Source: Methanobacteriota archaeon
Lineage (GTDB): Archaea; Thermoplasmatota; Thermoplasmata; Methanomassiliicoccales; Methanomethylophilaceae
Length of the DNA stretch: 5,921 bases
Direction of reading: 5' to 3'
Assembly (NCBI GenBank): GCA_029574055.1
Contig: JAKQBQ010000040.1
Span: forward strand, 1-5,921
Position numbers and translations under genes: made by a program. Under the pieces are notes generated by a model. The model was not told the origin of the DNA. It was given only the letters and a program-made list of their open reading frames with translations, and did no database searches. Shown here piece after piece: positions 4,397 through 5,921 of this stretch (position 1 is its first letter; every line of letters starts with the position of its first letter).

Positions 4397-5381
4397 TAGG
4401 GACATCTCTTTCATGAGGAAAGTGAACCTGATATTCAGGTTCAGTTACACGCTTCCTTTCTTCACGGCATCGGTCTGCGGATCGCTTTTCGCATTCCTTT
4501 TCTACGAGCCGCCGCTGCATGTGGTGATTCTGATGCCGGTAGTGGTTCTCCTGCTTGCTGTGTTCGTAAACTTTTCCAACGACTATTTTGACCACAGGTC
4601 AGGTGTGGATAAAATAAGATTCAGCCAAGCGGAGGAGATGTCAAAAGTACTCGATATCGAACTCCTGAAGAAGATTTATTGGGAAGGGAATCCCTTCGAC
4701 AACGGCCTCGTGACGGATAAGCAGGGCAGGATCATCATGGCCGCGCTTGTGATAATATCTGTCATACTGGCTATTCCCATTATGCTGCACGGCGGATGGG
4801 TCGCGGCTGCGTTCGGAGTTGTAGGGATACTCCTGTCATACTTCTACACCGCACCGCCTCTTGACCTTGGTGCAAGGGGGCTCGGCGAGGTGGATGTGGG
4901 GATATCCTTCTTCATGCTCGTGTTCTGCTCATTCTATGTGGCAACGATCGAGATGGATGGATTATTTGCATTCACAGGTGTCTTCAACGTAGAGATATTC
5001 GTCTTTGCGCTGATCGTCGGGGTCCTTGTGGGGTTGATGAGGCTTACAGATTCAATGTCGGGTCAGGATGCCCACATAGCGAACGGAGAAAGGAGCATTT
5101 CGGTGCGTTTCGGCCTCGACGGCACTGTGAAGATCGCGAAGGGAGTGGTCATCATCGCTTACGTCATGGCCGCGGTCATGGTCTATTTCAATCCGCTGTA
5201 CCTGCTTCTGTTCCTCACTCTGCCGCTGACGCTGAAGGCATGGAAGGTAATGGATGAGAAGGGCGAGCAGTGGTGCCTAAGGGTATCTCCGCTGTTCTTC
5301 GGCAACGCTTTCCTTACGGAGCTGCTTTTCATAGCCGCCGTCATCGTGATATCGGTGGCCGGAGTGGGATCACTTTTTTGA
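4383..5381 (+). CDS. UbiA-family membrane prenyltransferase, MenA-like
   Basis: UbiA-family enzymes attach a polyprenyl chain to a ring acceptor within the membrane, using Mg-bound diphosphate. The 332-residue protein has eight or nine predicted membrane segments (about 22-42, 46-64, 118-135, 137-156, 173-190, 203-222, 253-287 as one or two, 306-330). The first Asp-rich motif is NDYFDHRSGVD at 66-76, as in MenA. SYFYTAPPLDLGARGLGEVD at 152-171 is also characteristic of the MenA branch. The second motif, around Asp223 and Asp229, is altered: five residues lie between the aspartates instead of three. GERSISVRFG (235-244) then parallels MenA's GKRTLAVRLG. The acceptor is unknown; dihydroxynaphthoate is only one option, and archaeal lipid or other quinone-like acceptors are possible. 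ATG 4383 is the only start in frame after a TGA at 4362. The 3' end overlaps the convergent radical SAM gene by 12 bp. Confidence 0.9.
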   Translation: MENADRDISFMRKVNLIFRFSYTLPFFTASVCGSLFAFLFYEPPLHVVILMPVVVLLLAVFVNFSNDYFDHRSGVDKIRFSQAEEMSKVLDIELLKKIYWEGNPFDNGLVTDKQGRIIMAALVIISVILAIPIMLHGGWVAAAFGVVGILLSYFYTAPPLDLGARGLGEVDVGISFFMLVFCSFYVATIEMDGLFAFTGVFNVEIFVFALIVGVLVGLMRLTDSMSGQDAHIANGERSISVRFGLDGTVKIAKGVVIIAYVMAAVMVYFNPLYLLLFLTLPLTLKAWKVMDEKGEQWCLRVSPLFFGNAFLTELLFIAAVIVISVAGVGSLF

Positions 5382-5921
5382 GAAAGCGAATATCGACGAC
5401 ATCTCCCTGATCGTCGATAAATTCCCTCTTTTTATAAGGTAATATTCTCTGACCGCAGAGAACCCGCACTTCTTGCATGAGGGTGTGTTCTGCATCGGGC
5501 AGCCGTTGTAGTGCAAGCCGAGGGCGATGAAAAAAACGGTCACGTCGTACGGGCATTTCTCGCTCCAATCCTCTTCAGCCAGGAGCTCCAGGCCGCGTCT
5601 CGAGTTCAATATGGGGTAGCCCTTCTTCTTGAGCTCCCTTATCTGGGCGATGGCGGCTTTCTTTTCTTCGAGGGAGACCATCAGGTGTTCCGGCGGAGGG
5701 GTTATGAAGTTGAATATGACGCCCGCGATCTTCTCGTTGTCCCTGGCCACCCTTGCCGTTTCTTCGATGTGCTCGATATTGTCTTTCTGAAGGACAACGT
5801 TGGCATATATCGCCCCGCTGAAATCCGCAGCCGCGATGTTCTCCATCAGCTTGTCGAAAACCCCTTCCCCTCTGATCATGTCGTGTATCTCTTTTGGGCC
5901 GTCCAGACTTACCGATATGAC
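5370..5921 (-). CDS. Radical SAM protein, C-terminal 183 codons (continues past right edge)
   Basis: The frame is open to position 5921, so the N-terminus with the CX3CX2C cluster motif lies outside; the internal ATG at 5879 is not the start. The visible part begins VISVSLDGPKEIHDMIRGEG, the conserved 'S.DGp.e.Hd..RG.g' strand and loop of radical SAM barrels. Barrel elements follow, such as AIYANVVLQKDN (38-49) and VIFNFITPPPEHL (68-80). The C-terminal extension has cysteines at visible positions 123, 141, 149 and 152 (CPMQN, then CKKC). This arrangement resembles SPASM-like or HpnH/DUF3463-like auxiliary-cluster domains. Substrate and exact subfamily are not determinable here. It converges on the prenyltransferase gene with a 12-bp overlap. 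Confidence 0.88.
   Translation of the reverse strand, partial: VISVSLDGPKEIHDMIRGEGVFDKLMENIAAADFSGAIYANVVLQKDNIEHIEETARVARDNEKIAGVIFNFITPPPEHLMVSLEEKKAAIAQIRELKKKGYPILNSRRGLELLAEEDWSEKCPYDVTVFFIALGLHYNGCPMQNTPSCKKCGFSAVREYYLIKRGNLSTIREMSSIFAFSKK
5374..5379 (+). terminator. Possible U-tract terminator at the prenyltransferase stop
   Basis: A run of six T is the last stretch of the gene and includes the T of its TGA stop. It is the only T tract near this 3' end and could terminate transcription just past the stop, but it also encodes the C-terminal Leu-Phe, so the evidence is weak. Confidence 0.25.

Noticed and set aside
3267..4595. Alternative-frame and antisense frames around DUF1848 (3267-3773, 3355-3888, 3510-3761, 3792-4169, 3851-4096, 4218-4595)
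   Set aside because: Low-complexity or shadow translations within a confidently assigned gene.
5341..5568. Minus-strand open frame of 75 residues overlapping the radical SAM gene
   Set aside because: It is an alternative frame of the radical SAM C-terminus; the cysteine motifs are in the other frame.
1..5921. tRNA, rRNA, CRISPR array or tandem repeats
   Set aside because: I found no cloverleaf, rRNA-like stretch or regularly spaced repeats on either strand by eye.

Overview
The window reads as a compact piece of chromosome from an archaeon, most likely a euryarchaeote. The evidence is TATA-like boxes placed about 21-31 nt before start codons that lack a Shine-Dalgarno (SD) sequence (a leaderless pattern), strong GGAGG sites only inside operons, and an archaeal-type hydrogenase maturation pair. 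All eight complete stop codons are TGA. This would fit a lineage that avoids TAG, such as pyrrolysine-using Methanomassiliicoccales, but eight genes are too few to prove it and the taxonomic placement is inference.

Layout from left to right. Positions 1-87 (minus) carry the first 29 codons of what looks like an ISL3-family transposase running off the left edge, with a possible element end near 140. A promoter at about 157-164 then drives a tight plus-strand operon: hypA (186-566), hypD (563-1648, 4-nt overlap) and an uncharacterised 180-residue protein with a DUF6884/YaaA-like central motif (1650-2192, 1-nt gap). HypA delivers nickel and HypD takes part in building the Fe(CN)2CO centre of [NiFe]-hydrogenases, so the third gene is a candidate accessory factor.

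On the minus strand, tail-to-tail with no gap, lies a two-gene alkylation-damage repair operon: ogt (3340 to 2864, O6-alkylguanine-DNA methyltransferase) followed by an AlkD-like HEAT-repeat DNA glycosylase (2876 to 2193, 13-nt overlap). A 53-bp divergent promoter region separates ogt from a plus-strand DUF1848 gene (3394-4317), whose C-terminus has a radical-SAM-like CX3CX2C cysteine motif.

Next comes a UbiA/MenA-family membrane prenyltransferase (4383-5381), preceded by a strong SD that leads into a 14-codon mini-ORF overlapping its start. Its 3' end overlaps, tail-to-tail by 12 bp, the C-terminal 183 codons of a radical SAM protein (5370-5921, minus) that continues past the right edge.

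There is no gene-free stretch over 300 bases, and I see no RNA gene or CRISPR array. The least explained items are the third hyp-operon gene, the DUF1848 gene facing the repair operon, and the MenA-like enzyme with its odd leader and its radical SAM neighbour.
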